Of a DNA stretch of 5,525 nt, positions 1 to 5,150 are shown in pieces (positions within the stretch are counted from its first letter, which is position 1; each line of letters begins with the position of its first letter). The stretch is from Thermoleophilia bacterium (lineage in GTDB: Bacteria; Actinomycetota; Thermoleophilia; Gaiellales; Gaiellaceae), in NCBI GenBank assembly GCA_014534415.1, contig JACVRM010000138.1, forward strand, positions 1 to 5,525. Direction: 5' to 3'. The notes below the pieces were generated by a model. That model made no database searches. It saw nothing but the letters and a program-made list of their open reading frames with translations, and was not told the DNA's origin. Made by a program: the position numbers and the translations under genes.

Positions 1-726
1 ACCGACGTCGTCGTCAACTACCTGCCGGTGGGATCCGAGGAGGCGACGAAGTGGTACACGGAGCAGATCTTGCAGGCCGGCTGCGCGATGGTGAACTGCA
101 TTCCGGTCTTCATCGCCCGCGAAAAGTACTGGCAGAAGCGCTTTGAAGACGTGGGCGTACCGATCATCGGCGACGACATCAAGTCGCAGGTCGGCGCGAC
201 GATCACACACCGAGTGCTGACGAGCCTATTCCGCGAGCGCGGGGTCAAGCTCGACCGCACGATGCAGCTCAACGTGGGCGGCAATTCCGACTTCCTGAAC
301 ATGCTCGAGCGCGACCGCCTCGAGGCGAAGAAGATCTCGAAGACGAACGCCGTCACCTCCATGCTCGACTACGACCTCGGCGAGGGGAACGTCCACGTCG
401 GGCCGTCGGACTACGTGCCGTGGCTGACCGATCGCAAATGGGCGTACATCCGCATGGAGGGCTCGAGCTTCGGTGACGTGCCTCTCAACGTGGAGCTCAA
501 GCTCGAGGTGTGGGATTCGCCGAACTCGGCCGGGATCGTGATCGATGCCGTCCGCCTCGCCAAGCTGGCGCTCAACAACGGGCTGGCCGGCGCGCTCGGG
601 GGGCCGAGCGCGTACCTCATGAAGTCCCCGCCGAAGCAGATCGTCGACGACGAGGCGTACGAGGCGACCGAGCGGTTCATCCGGGACAACGAGCGCACTC
701 GCGCCAAGGCGCCCGCCACGGCGTGA
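1..726 (+). CDS. ino1: myo-inositol-1-phosphate synthase, 3' part (5' end outside window)
   Basis: The enzyme converts glucose-6-phosphate to 1L-myo-inositol-1-phosphate with NAD as cofactor, in the cytosol. In Actinomycetota this supplies inositol for phosphatidylinositol and often mycothiol. The window opens in frame and shows 241 C-terminal residues of a family usually about 360 long. Recognisable family blocks, in order, are VNYLPVGSEEA near the left edge, GDDIKSQVGATITHRV, MQLNVGGNSDFLNM, KKISKT followed by VTS, GPSDYVPWLTDRKWAYIRM, GDVPLNVELKLEVWDSPNSA and AYLMKSPP near the C-terminus. From memory these match the Mycobacterium Ino1 (actinobacterial/archaeal) type almost block for block. 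The N-terminal NAD-binding Rossmann part is mostly outside the window. The TGA at 724-726 overlaps the start of the acetyltransferase gene, which indicates one operon. No disrupted motif is seen. Confidence 0.96.
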   Translation, partial: TDVVVNYLPVGSEEATKWYTEQILQAGCAMVNCIPVFIAREKYWQKRFEDVGVPIIGDDIKSQVGATITHRVLTSLFRERGVKLDRTMQLNVGGNSDFLNMLERDRLEAKKISKTNAVTSMLDYDLGEGNVHVGPSDYVPWLTDRKWAYIRMEGSSFGDVPLNVELKLEVWDSPNSAGIVIDAVRLAKLALNNGLAGALGGPSAYLMKSPPKQIVDDEAYEATERFIRDNERTRAKAPATA

Positions 727-1565
727 CGCCCGAGCTTCGCGCCGCGAGCTCGTTCCCGCTGGACGAGGTCGCGGCGCTCTTCGCTGCGGCGTACGAGGAG
801 TACGTCGTGCCGTTCCACGTCGACGAGGCGCAGCTGCGCTTCATGATCGAGACGTTCGACCTCGACCTCGACGCGTCGCGGGTTGCGCTGATCGACAGCG
901 AGCCGGTCGGGCTGGCCAACCTCGCAATTCGCGGCGAGCGCGGCTGGATCGGCGGTATCGGCGTCGTCGCGGCGGCGCGCCGCCGTGGCATCGGCGAGAC
1001 GCTGATGCGGGCCGTGCACGAGCAGGCCCGCGAGCGCGGCCTGCGGGAGATCTGGCTCGAGGTGATCGAGCAGAACGAGGCGGCGTTCCGCCTCTATGAA
1101 CGGCTTGCCTACCGCGTCGTCCGCTGGGTGGAGCTCGGTCTCTACGACGGCGAGCCGCTCGGCGACGGCGTCCGCGAAGTCGGCGCCGAGCAGGCGCAGG
1201 CGCGCATTCGCGAACTCCGAACCGAACGCGAGCCCTGGCAGCGCACCGACGAGACGCTCGCGCACTACGACGACCTGCGCGGACTCGAAGCGGAAGGCGG
1301 AGCGGCGCTCTTTCGCGTCGTCTCCGAGGGTCGGGCCGCGCTTCTTCAGCTCGCCGGCGACGAGGCGACGGCGCGCGCGCTGCTCGGCGCCATGCGCCGG
1401 CACGGCGTTGTCGCGCTCTTCAACGTGCCTCGGGGCCACCCCGCGCTCGCCGCGCTCCGCGCGTTGGGCGGCCGGGTGACGCTCCGGCAGCGCGAGATGG
1501 TGCTGAGCGTGGAAAACGCGCCCGGACCGCCGCGAGGAACGTCGGCCGCCGGGGTCACCGGCTAG
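723..1565 (+). CDS. GNAT-family N-acetyltransferase, tandem domain with degenerate C-terminal half
   Basis: This is a 280-residue protein predicted to transfer an acetyl group from acetyl-CoA to an unknown amine. The first domain (about residues 1-140) is a complete GNAT fold. The acetyl-CoA pyrophosphate loop is RRRGIGE at residues 86-92, after VVAAA, and motif B is NEAAFRLYERLAY at 118-130. The second half (about 165-265) begins with PWQRTDETLAHYDD and ends with AALRALGGRVTLRQREM, which resembles a GNAT C-terminus but lacks a pyrophosphate loop. It is probably a degenerate second GNAT domain used structurally or for substrate binding. The GTG at 723-725 is chosen because it overlaps the ino1 TGA (GTGA) and the GNAT fold begins directly after it. 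A longer reading back to 510 would be out-of-frame ino1 sequence. Shine-Dalgarno is weak, consistent with coupled translation. The substrate cannot be read from sequence. The domain order (active N, degenerate C) is opposite to mycothiol synthase MshD. Confidence 0.9.
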   Translation: MTPELRAASSFPLDEVAALFAAAYEEYVVPFHVDEAQLRFMIETFDLDLDASRVALIDSEPVGLANLAIRGERGWIGGIGVVAAARRRGIGETLMRAVHEQARERGLREIWLEVIEQNEAAFRLYERLAYRVVRWVELGLYDGEPLGDGVREVGAEQAQARIRELRTEREPWQRTDETLAHYDDLRGLEAEGGAALFRVVSEGRAALLQLAGDEATARALLGAMRRHGVVALFNVPRGHPALAALRALGGRVTLRQREMVLSVENAPGPPRGTSAAGVTG

Positions 1566-1625
1566 TTCAGCACGTCGCCGGACTCGGAGAGCCGGCTGGT
1601 CCCGAGCGGCGCGTGTGGCTGTTCT

Positions 1626-1644
1626 CGTCCCCGCGCAGGGGACG
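1626..1644. terminator. hairpin between convergent genes
   Basis: A perfect 7-bp stem CGTCCCC/GGGGACG (1626-1632 with 1638-1644) encloses the loop GCGCA. It lies immediately after the minus-strand TAA (1645-1647) and 60 bases after the GNAT stop. Position between convergent genes suggests a bidirectional terminator. There is no U-tract on either strand, so it would be a weak intrinsic terminator. A second small inverted repeat, GCCGG/CCGGC, lies at 1577-1596. Confidence 0.4.
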
Positions 1645-1947
1645 TTAGCCCGCGACCTCGTGTCGACGCCGGGCTTCTGCTTGCTCCTGCATTTTTCGCA
1701 GCTCGCCCACGTCGGCGGACAGCGTCCCCATGTCGCGAGCCACATTGCGAAGCTGGGTGTCCGTTTGCTCGCGCAGTCGGTTCCGAGCCTCCCGGGTCGC
1801 CTGCTCGACATCGAGCAACAGCCGCGCGTAGCGGCGCAACACAACGAGCCCGAGCAGAACGACGAGGATCGTGATCGTCCCGATCACGACGATGACGAGC
1901 CGAAACACGTCATCGACCGTGGGACTGAACAGTCCATCGGCGAGCAT
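1645..1947 (-). CDS. small single-pass membrane protein with long helical (coiled-coil) tail
   Basis: A 100-residue protein of unknown function. A short N-terminus (MLADGLFSPTVDD) leads into one hydrophobic segment at about residues 16-37 (LVIVVIGTITILVVLLGLVV). It is followed by RRY and a charged, Gly/Pro-poor stretch from about 41 to 97 with regular Leu/Val/Met spacing, as expected for a long helix or coiled coil. By the positive-inside rule the basic RR after the helix places the C-terminal tail in the cytoplasm. Codons on this strand end mostly in G or C, and the segment order is protein-like. The overlapping plus-strand frame (1615-1953) has an odd composition and is taken as a shadow. 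The ATG at 1947 is the first start in the frame, with no clear Shine-Dalgarno upstream. It could be a scaffold or a polar accessory protein. No family is recognised. Confidence 0.7.
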   Translation of the reverse strand: MLADGLFSPTVDDVFRLVIVVIGTITILVVLLGLVVLRRYARLLLDVEQATREARNRLREQTDTQLRNVARDMGTLSADVGELRKMQEQAEARRRHEVAG

Positions 1948-2249
1948 CGCTGAGTAGTGGATCGTAGTCGCTTTTTCCCCTGCTCTCAGCTGGCCCTCGG
2001 CAGCAACGCAACCATGGTCGCCGTCAGGCTTCCGCGCCGCGACGTCTCCCTCGTGTCCGCCCGCACGCGATGCCCGGCCCGATGGTTCCTAAAGCGCCGC
2101 TTGAGCGGATCGGTACCGCGCGCAGGCCCCCACTCTATGCGCGCGTCCACGCGCACGATCCCGCTTCACGCGGGTCGGGTCGTCTCGTCGCCTCCACCGA
2201 TTTTCCAAATTCGCGTTTTTCTTCGGCCCAATAAAGTGATAATGGATAC
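1948..2249. other. divergent intergenic region, no convincing gene
   Basis: This 302-base gap lies between the divergent membrane-protein gene (minus) and kinase gene (plus). It should hold both promoters. I see a TACGAT (-10-like) on the minus strand at 1966-1961, about 14 bases before the ATG, and GATAAT on the plus strand just before the kinase. Small inverted repeats are CCGC-TTGA-GCGG (2097-2108), CGGTACCG (2111-2118) and CCCGC-TTCAC-GCGGG (2160-2174). The stretch from about 2200 to 2249 is noticeably AT-richer than its surroundings, as promoters usually are. An open frame at 1957-2253 looks non-coding by composition. Confidence 0.6.
2238..2243 (+). promoter_or_regulatory. candidate -10 element of a leaderless promoter for the kinase gene
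   Basis: GATAAT matches TATAAT at five of six positions and lies in an AT-rich patch. Six bases separate it from the GTG at 2250, so transcription starting the usual distance downstream would begin at or within a few bases of the start codon. Actinomycetota commonly use such leaderless mRNAs. No good -35 is visible (the sequence about 17 upstream is T-rich, around 2215-2221), and no strong Shine-Dalgarno precedes the start, which fits the leaderless reading. Confidence 0.45.
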
Positions 2250-3647
2250 GTGATGCGGCCCCGCTACGCCGTGCTTGCGGCGCTGGGCGTCGGAGCAGCC
2301 GCCACGATCGGCGTCAGTGCGCTGCCGTTCGTGCACTTCGCGTACCGCAGTCCGGGCCTGCACCTTGCCGTCGAGGCGCTTGCGTCGTTCGTCGCCCTGC
2401 TCGCCGCGTACCTGCTGTACGGGCGCTACCGCGAGAGCGCCGCGCTCCACGACCTCGCACTCGTCTGCGCCCTCGCCGTCTTCGGGGCGAAGAACCTGCT
2501 CTTCGAGGCGATCCCCTCGGCCTTCGGCGCCGGCCCGGATCCCTTCCTGACCTGGGCGCCGCTGGCCGGCGGACTGCTTGCGACGGCGACGTTCGCAGCC
2601 GCTGCTTACGTTCCGGCGCGCACGCTGCCGCGACCCGGCCGGGCGGCGCTGGCCGCGCTCGGGATTGCCGCGCTCAACCTCGCGGCGGTCGCGGCCGTCG
2701 TCGCGGCCGCGCGCGGCTCGCTGCCGCTCGGAGTCGACCCGGTGCTGTCGCCGGAGGCATCGAAAGCGCCGGACTTCTCCAGCGACCGGGGCGTGCTCGC
2801 CCTCCAGCTCGTGGCGGCCGCGCTGTTCTTCGTCGCCGCGATTGGCTTCCTCCGGCGCGCTCAGCAGTGGGGCGACGAGCTGATGACGTTCTTCGCAGCC
2901 GGCGCTGCGCTCGCCGCGTTCGCCCGGCTGAACTACTTCCTGTTCCCGTCGATCTACTCGGACTGGGTCTATACGGGCGACGCGCTCCGGCTCGCCCAGT
3001 GGCTCGTCATCCTCGTCGGGCTCGTCCGCGAGATCGGGACGTACTGGCAGCGGCTGACGAGAGCCGCCGTCCTCGAGGAGCGGAGCCGGATGGCGCGCGA
3101 TCTGCACGACGGGCTCGCCCAGGAGCTCGCCTTCATCGCCACGCAGGCGCGCCGCCTCGGCGCCGGCGGCGCCTCGGCGGCGACCGTCGGGCAGCTGACG
3201 TCCGCCGCCGACCGCGCGCTCGACGAGTCGCGGAGCGCGATCGCGGCACTGACGCTCGCCGTCGACGAGTCCATGGACGACGCGGTCGCGCGAGCCGTGG
3301 AGGACGTGGCCGAGCGGCTCGGCGTGCGGGTGGAGCTCGAGCTCGCCGACGGGATCGACGCGCCGGCGCCGGTGCGCGAGGCGCTCGTGCGCATCGTGCG
3401 CGAGGCGGTCACGAACGCGGCGCGCCACGGGGGCGCCTCGTGCGTCCGCATCTCGCTGGAGGTCGAGCGCGGCGTGATCCGCATGGGCGTGGCCGACGAC
3501 GGCGCCGGGTTCGACGCCGCCGCGAGCCGCCGCAGCGGGTTCGGGCTGCAGAGCATGCACGAGCGAGCCGACGCGCTGGGGGGGCACGCCTCGATCACGT
3601 CCGTGCTGGGCGAAGGCACGAAGGTCGAGGTGGAGGTGCCGGCGTAG
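2250..3647 (+). CDS. multi-pass membrane sensor histidine kinase (HisKA_3/NarL-partner type)
   Basis: A 465-residue sensor kinase that should autophosphorylate on histidine and pass phosphate to the regulator encoded next to it. The first 260 residues form about seven to eight hydrophobic helices (near 8-28, 37-57, 66-86, 101-121, 132-154, 182-201, 210-230, 244-260), with no large extracellular domain, so the signal is probably sensed in or near the membrane. The HisKA_3 dimerisation domain follows. Its H-box is ERSRMARDLHDGLAQE, with His286 as phosphoacceptor. The HATPase domain has N-box REAVTNAARHG (Asn389), D-box VADDGAGF (Asp417, Gly418, Gly420), GFGLQSMHERA at 430-440 and GEGTKVEVEVP at the C-terminus. 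All catalytic motifs are intact. Numbering is from GTG 2250; ATG 2253 is an equally valid start three bases on. The stop at 3645-3647 overlaps the regulator frame. The ligand is unknown. Confidence 0.94.
   Translation: MMRPRYAVLAALGVGAAATIGVSALPFVHFAYRSPGLHLAVEALASFVALLAAYLLYGRYRESAALHDLALVCALAVFGAKNLLFEAIPSAFGAGPDPFLTWAPLAGGLLATATFAAAAYVPARTLPRPGRAALAALGIAALNLAAVAAVVAAARGSLPLGVDPVLSPEASKAPDFSSDRGVLALQLVAAALFFVAAIGFLRRAQQWGDELMTFFAAGAALAAFARLNYFLFPSIYSDWVYTGDALRLAQWLVILVGLVREIGTYWQRLTRAAVLEERSRMARDLHDGLAQELAFIATQARRLGAGGASAATVGQLTSAADRALDESRSAIAALTLAVDESMDDAVARAVEDVAERLGVRVELELADGIDAPAPVREALVRIVREAVTNAARHGGASCVRISLEVERGVIRMGVADDGAGFDAAASRRSGFGLQSMHERADALGGHASITSVLGEGTKVEVEVPA
3632..3638 (+). 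promoter_or_regulatory. Shine-Dalgarno sequence deciding the response-regulator start
   Basis: GGAGGTG is nearly the full anti-16S complement. The GGAGG core ends at 3636, leaving seven bases before GTA at 3644. Lying inside the last codons of the kinase gene, it fits reinitiation at the kinase stop. It supports an independent start here despite the lack of a canonical start codon. Confidence 0.6.
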
Positions 3648-4297
3648 ACGCCGCCCGCGTCGTCGTCGCCGACGACCACGCGCCGACGCGCGCCGGCGTC
3701 CGGCTCGCGCTGGAGGGCCGGGGCTTCACGGTGTGCGGCGAGGCGACGGACGCGCTCTCGGCGATCGACGCGGCGATCCGCGAGCGCCCGGACGTCTGCC
3801 TGCTCGACATCCACATGCCGGGCGGCGGCATCCGCGCCGCGGCCGAGATCACGGCCCGGCTGCCCGATACGGCGGTGGTCATGCTCACCGTCTCTCGCAA
3901 CGACGACGACCTGTTCAACGCGCTGCGCGCCGGCGCTTCGGGCTACCTCCTGAAGGACACGGATCCCGAGCGGCTGCCTCACGCCCTGCGCGGCGTGCTC
4001 GCGGGCGAGGCGGCACTGCCGCGCAGCCTCGTCGCGCACCTGATCGACGAGTTCCGTGCCCGCGAGCGGCGGCGGAGCGTCCCGCTCGTCGGCCGCCGCA
4101 GCGTCACGCTGACGAGCCGCGAGTGGGAGGTGCTCGAGATGCTGCGCGAGAATCTTCCCACGGGCGAGATGGCAAAGAGGCTCGGAATCTCGGACGTGAC
4201 CGTGCGCCGCCACGTCGGCGGGATCCTGAAGAAGCTGCGCGTGCGGACGCGCAAGGAGGCGGTCAGCTTGCTGCGCGACGACGCGCGCGACCGGTAG
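3644..4297 (+). CDS. NarL/FixJ-family response regulator (start codon uncertain, apparently GTA)
   Basis: About 217 residues: a receiver domain followed by a LuxR-type DNA-binding domain. It should be phosphorylated by the kinase just upstream and then bind promoter DNA. Numbered from the GTA codon, the acidic pocket is Asp10-Asp11, the phosphoacceptor is Asp55 in LLDIHMPG, the switch Thr is Thr82 (MLTVS) and the conserved Lys is Lys104 (YLLKD). The helix-turn-helix spans about 155-210, starting LTSREWEVLEML, with recognition helix near SDVTVRRHVGGILKKL. The receiver must begin close to residue 1, yet the frame has no ATG, GTG, TTG, CTG or ATH codon from 3443 to the acidic pocket. GTA at 3644 overlaps the kinase TAG (GTAG) and has an excellent Shine-Dalgarno seven bases upstream. 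The nearest upstream start is GTG 3440, which would add 68 Arg/Gly-rich, shadow-like residues. The fold assignment is certain; the start is not. Confidence 0.9.
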   Translation, partial: VDAARVVVADDHAPTRAGVRLALEGRGFTVCGEATDALSAIDAAIRERPDVCLLDIHMPGGGIRAAAEITARLPDTAVVMLTVSRNDDDLFNALRAGASGYLLKDTDPERLPHALRGVLAGEAALPRSLVAHLIDEFRARERRRSVPLVGRRSVTLTSREWEVLEMLRENLPTGEMAKRLGISDVTVRRHVGGILKKLRVRTRKEAVSLLRDDARDR

Positions 4298-4305
4298 CGG
4301 TTGCG

Positions 4306-4334
4306 CGCCCGCGCCGACGCGTGGGGCGCGGGCG
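4306..4334 (+). terminator. hairpin after the two-component operon
   Basis: A perfect 10-bp all-G/C stem, CGCCCGCGCC (4306-4315) with GGCGCGGGCG (4325-4334), encloses a 9-base loop GACGCGTGG. It starts eight bases after the regulator stop, where a terminator is expected. No U-tract follows (GAAACACG), so it may be a U-less terminator or an RNA-stabilising structure. Its right arm is shared with a second inverted repeat. Confidence 0.5.
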
Positions 4335-4352
4335 GAAACACGTTTCGCCCGC
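4328..4352. repeat. imperfect inverted repeat overlapping the operon hairpin
   Basis: GCGGGCGGAAAC (4328-4339), AC, GTTTCGCCCGC (4342-4352) form an 11-bp dyad interrupted by one extra G in the left arm. The core GAAAC-AC-GTTTC (4335-4346) is a perfect 12-base palindrome-like site. As RNA it would fold as a hairpin with loop CACG and compete with the 4306-4334 stem for bases 4328-4334. As DNA it could be an operator. The sequence alone does not decide between these. Confidence 0.4.
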
Positions 4353-4385
4353 ATCGCCCGTTCGGTAGGACCGAGCCCGCCGCCA

Positions 4386-4406
4386 GCGTTCATCTCCGCT
4401 GAACGC
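4386..4406. promoter_or_regulatory. dyad GCGTTCA-N7-TGAACGC, candidate operator
   Basis: Perfect 7-base half-sites (4386-4392 and 4400-4406) are separated by seven bases, about 120 bases upstream of the secreted-protein start. Two copies of CCGTTCGG flank it (4358-4365 and 4415-4422), sharing the core CGTTC at 4359, 4387 and 4416, spaced 28 and 29 bases. This arrangement is plausible for a dimeric regulator, including the LuxR-type regulator encoded just upstream, but no known box is recognised. Confidence 0.35.
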
Positions 4407-4435
4407 AATTAGAGCCGTTCGGCCCATTGCGGCGC

Positions 4436-4449
4436 GCGCCGATCGGCGC
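4436..4449. promoter_or_regulatory. 14-bp perfect palindrome GCGCCGATCGGCGC
   Basis: The palindrome lies 78 bases before the secreted-protein start. A TTGCGG at 4427-4432 could be a poor -35, in which case the palindrome would sit in the promoter spacer, but no matching -10 is evident. It could be an operator or simply GC-rich coincidence. A further small hairpin, TGCGGG/CCCGCA, lies at 4474-4494 in the presumed leader. Confidence 0.25.
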
Positions 4450-4527
4450 AAGTGTGAAGGCCACGGGCGGAGATGCGGGAAAGGCGCCCCCGCACCTCCG
4501 GGAAAAAATGCGGCACAAGGGAGAGAA

Positions 4528-5067
4528 ATGAAGAAGCTCAGCAAGAAGACAGTCGCCCTGATGGCGACAGTCGGCGCGCTGTTTGCGCTGGCCACAGCGG
4601 CGTTCGCGCTTGTCACGTTCGATCCGGCCACGGGCACAGGCTTCGTCGGCAAGGGCGACGTGCAGACCGCCTTCGGCTGGAACAACGCGCAGATGCAGGC
4701 GAGGCACACGGTCATCTCGTTCGAGTACCGCGTCCAGGAGAGCCTCGAGCAGGATTGCTCGGAGAACTTGGGCAGGGGCGTGTTTGCCGTCCGCGGCGAG
4801 CGCACGAAGACCGACTCCGTCATCTCCCAGCTCGCGTACGACAACCGACAGAAGAAGCAGTACGTCGGTTGGAACTTGACCGACTTTGGCACCACGACGA
4901 GCGAGAACACTGGCTGGGTCGGCCCGAACGGTGAGACCACGGGCAACGCCTGCCCGGACGGTTCGACCCCGCACGGCGCCGTGCGCGTCCTCTCGTCCGT
5001 CGAGGGGCTTTACGCGGTGTACCAGCTCGACGGTCGTCTGATCTGGTCACCCGCACCGGCCGAGTAG
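4528..5067 (+). CDS. Sec-exported protein of unknown function
   Basis: A 179-residue protein with a typical signal peptide: basic MKKLSKK, a hydrophobic core to about residue 24, and an AFA cleavage site before residue 28. The mature part is about 150 residues, polar and rich in Gly, Thr, Asn and aromatics. It starts with GTGFVGKGDVQTAFGWNN, a block I associate loosely with uncharacterised secreted actinobacterial proteins. Two cysteines (77 in EQDCSEN and 142 in NACPDG) could form one disulfide after export. There is no lipobox, sortase signal or C-terminal membrane segment, so it is probably released or loosely envelope-bound. The start is supported by AAGGGAG at 4517-4523, four bases before the ATG, and by the signal peptide. 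It has its own 230-base upstream region rich in dyads and ends before a strong hairpin. No enzymatic motif is recognised. Confidence 0.88.
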   Translation: MKKLSKKTVALMATVGALFALATAAFALVTFDPATGTGFVGKGDVQTAFGWNNAQMQARHTVISFEYRVQESLEQDCSENLGRGVFAVRGERTKTDSVISQLAYDNRQKKQYVGWNLTDFGTTTSENTGWVGPNGETTGNACPDGSTPHGAVRVLSSVEGLYAVYQLDGRLIWSPAPAE

Positions 5068-5092
5068 CACAACATCGAACTCGGCTTTTTCA

Positions 5093-5114
5093 GGGGAGCG
5101 CTTCGGCGCTCCCC
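5093..5114 (+). terminator. strong hairpin with TTCG tetraloop
   Basis: GGGGAGCGC (5093-5101) pairs perfectly with GCGCTCCCC (5106-5114) around the loop TTCG closed by C-G, the very stable UUCG tetraloop. It lies 26 bases after the secreted-protein stop. What follows is TTCCCCCTTCC rather than a U-tract; a TTTTT run lies before the stem instead (5086-5090). It probably terminates or protects the 3' end of the upstream transcript. Confidence 0.65.
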
Positions 5115-5150
5115 TTCCCCCTTCCGCCTCTCACACTGACTGGAGCTCCC

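Noticed and set aside
510..722. Longer start for the acetyltransferase gene
   Set aside because: The added part is an Arg/Ala-rich out-of-frame reading of conserved ino1 sequence; GTG 723 fits both the fold and the stop overlap.
723..1565. Acetyltransferase as mycothiol synthase MshD
   Set aside because: MshD keeps its active acetyl-CoA site in the C-terminal GNAT domain; here RRRGIGE is in the N-terminal half and the C-terminal half lacks that loop.
1615..1953. Plus-strand open frame opposite the small membrane protein
   Set aside because: It ends in an unnatural run of Asp/Arg/His/Pro and is the antisense of a well-formed membrane helix; the minus-strand reading is far more protein-like.
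1957..2253. 98-residue plus-strand open frame before the kinase
   Set aside because: Composition is Arg/Ser/Pro-rich without domain or hydrophobic pattern, there is no ribosome-binding site, and it covers the likely divergent promoters.
3440..3643. GTG 3440 as the regulator start
   Set aside because: It would add 68 Arg/Gly-rich residues that are a shadow of the kinase ATPase domain, with the good Shine-Dalgarno located 190 bases later.
4334..4362. ECF sigma-factor promoter (GGAAAC with a downstream CGTT)
   Set aside because: The spacer is about 19 bases rather than the usual 16-17, and GGAAAC is fully accounted for as part of the inverted repeat.
2166..4408. Long minus-strand open frames opposite the kinase and regulator (2166-3587, 2969-4408), and similarly 411-1844
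   Set aside because: They are antisense to genes with intact catalytic motifs and consist of Arg/Ala/Glu/His-rich shadow sequence typical of GC-rich DNA.
4263..4974. Minus-strand open frames opposite the exported-protein gene (4263-4946, 4390-4974)
   Set aside because: The plus strand has a signal peptide, a Shine-Dalgarno and coherent protein composition; the antisense frames have none of these.
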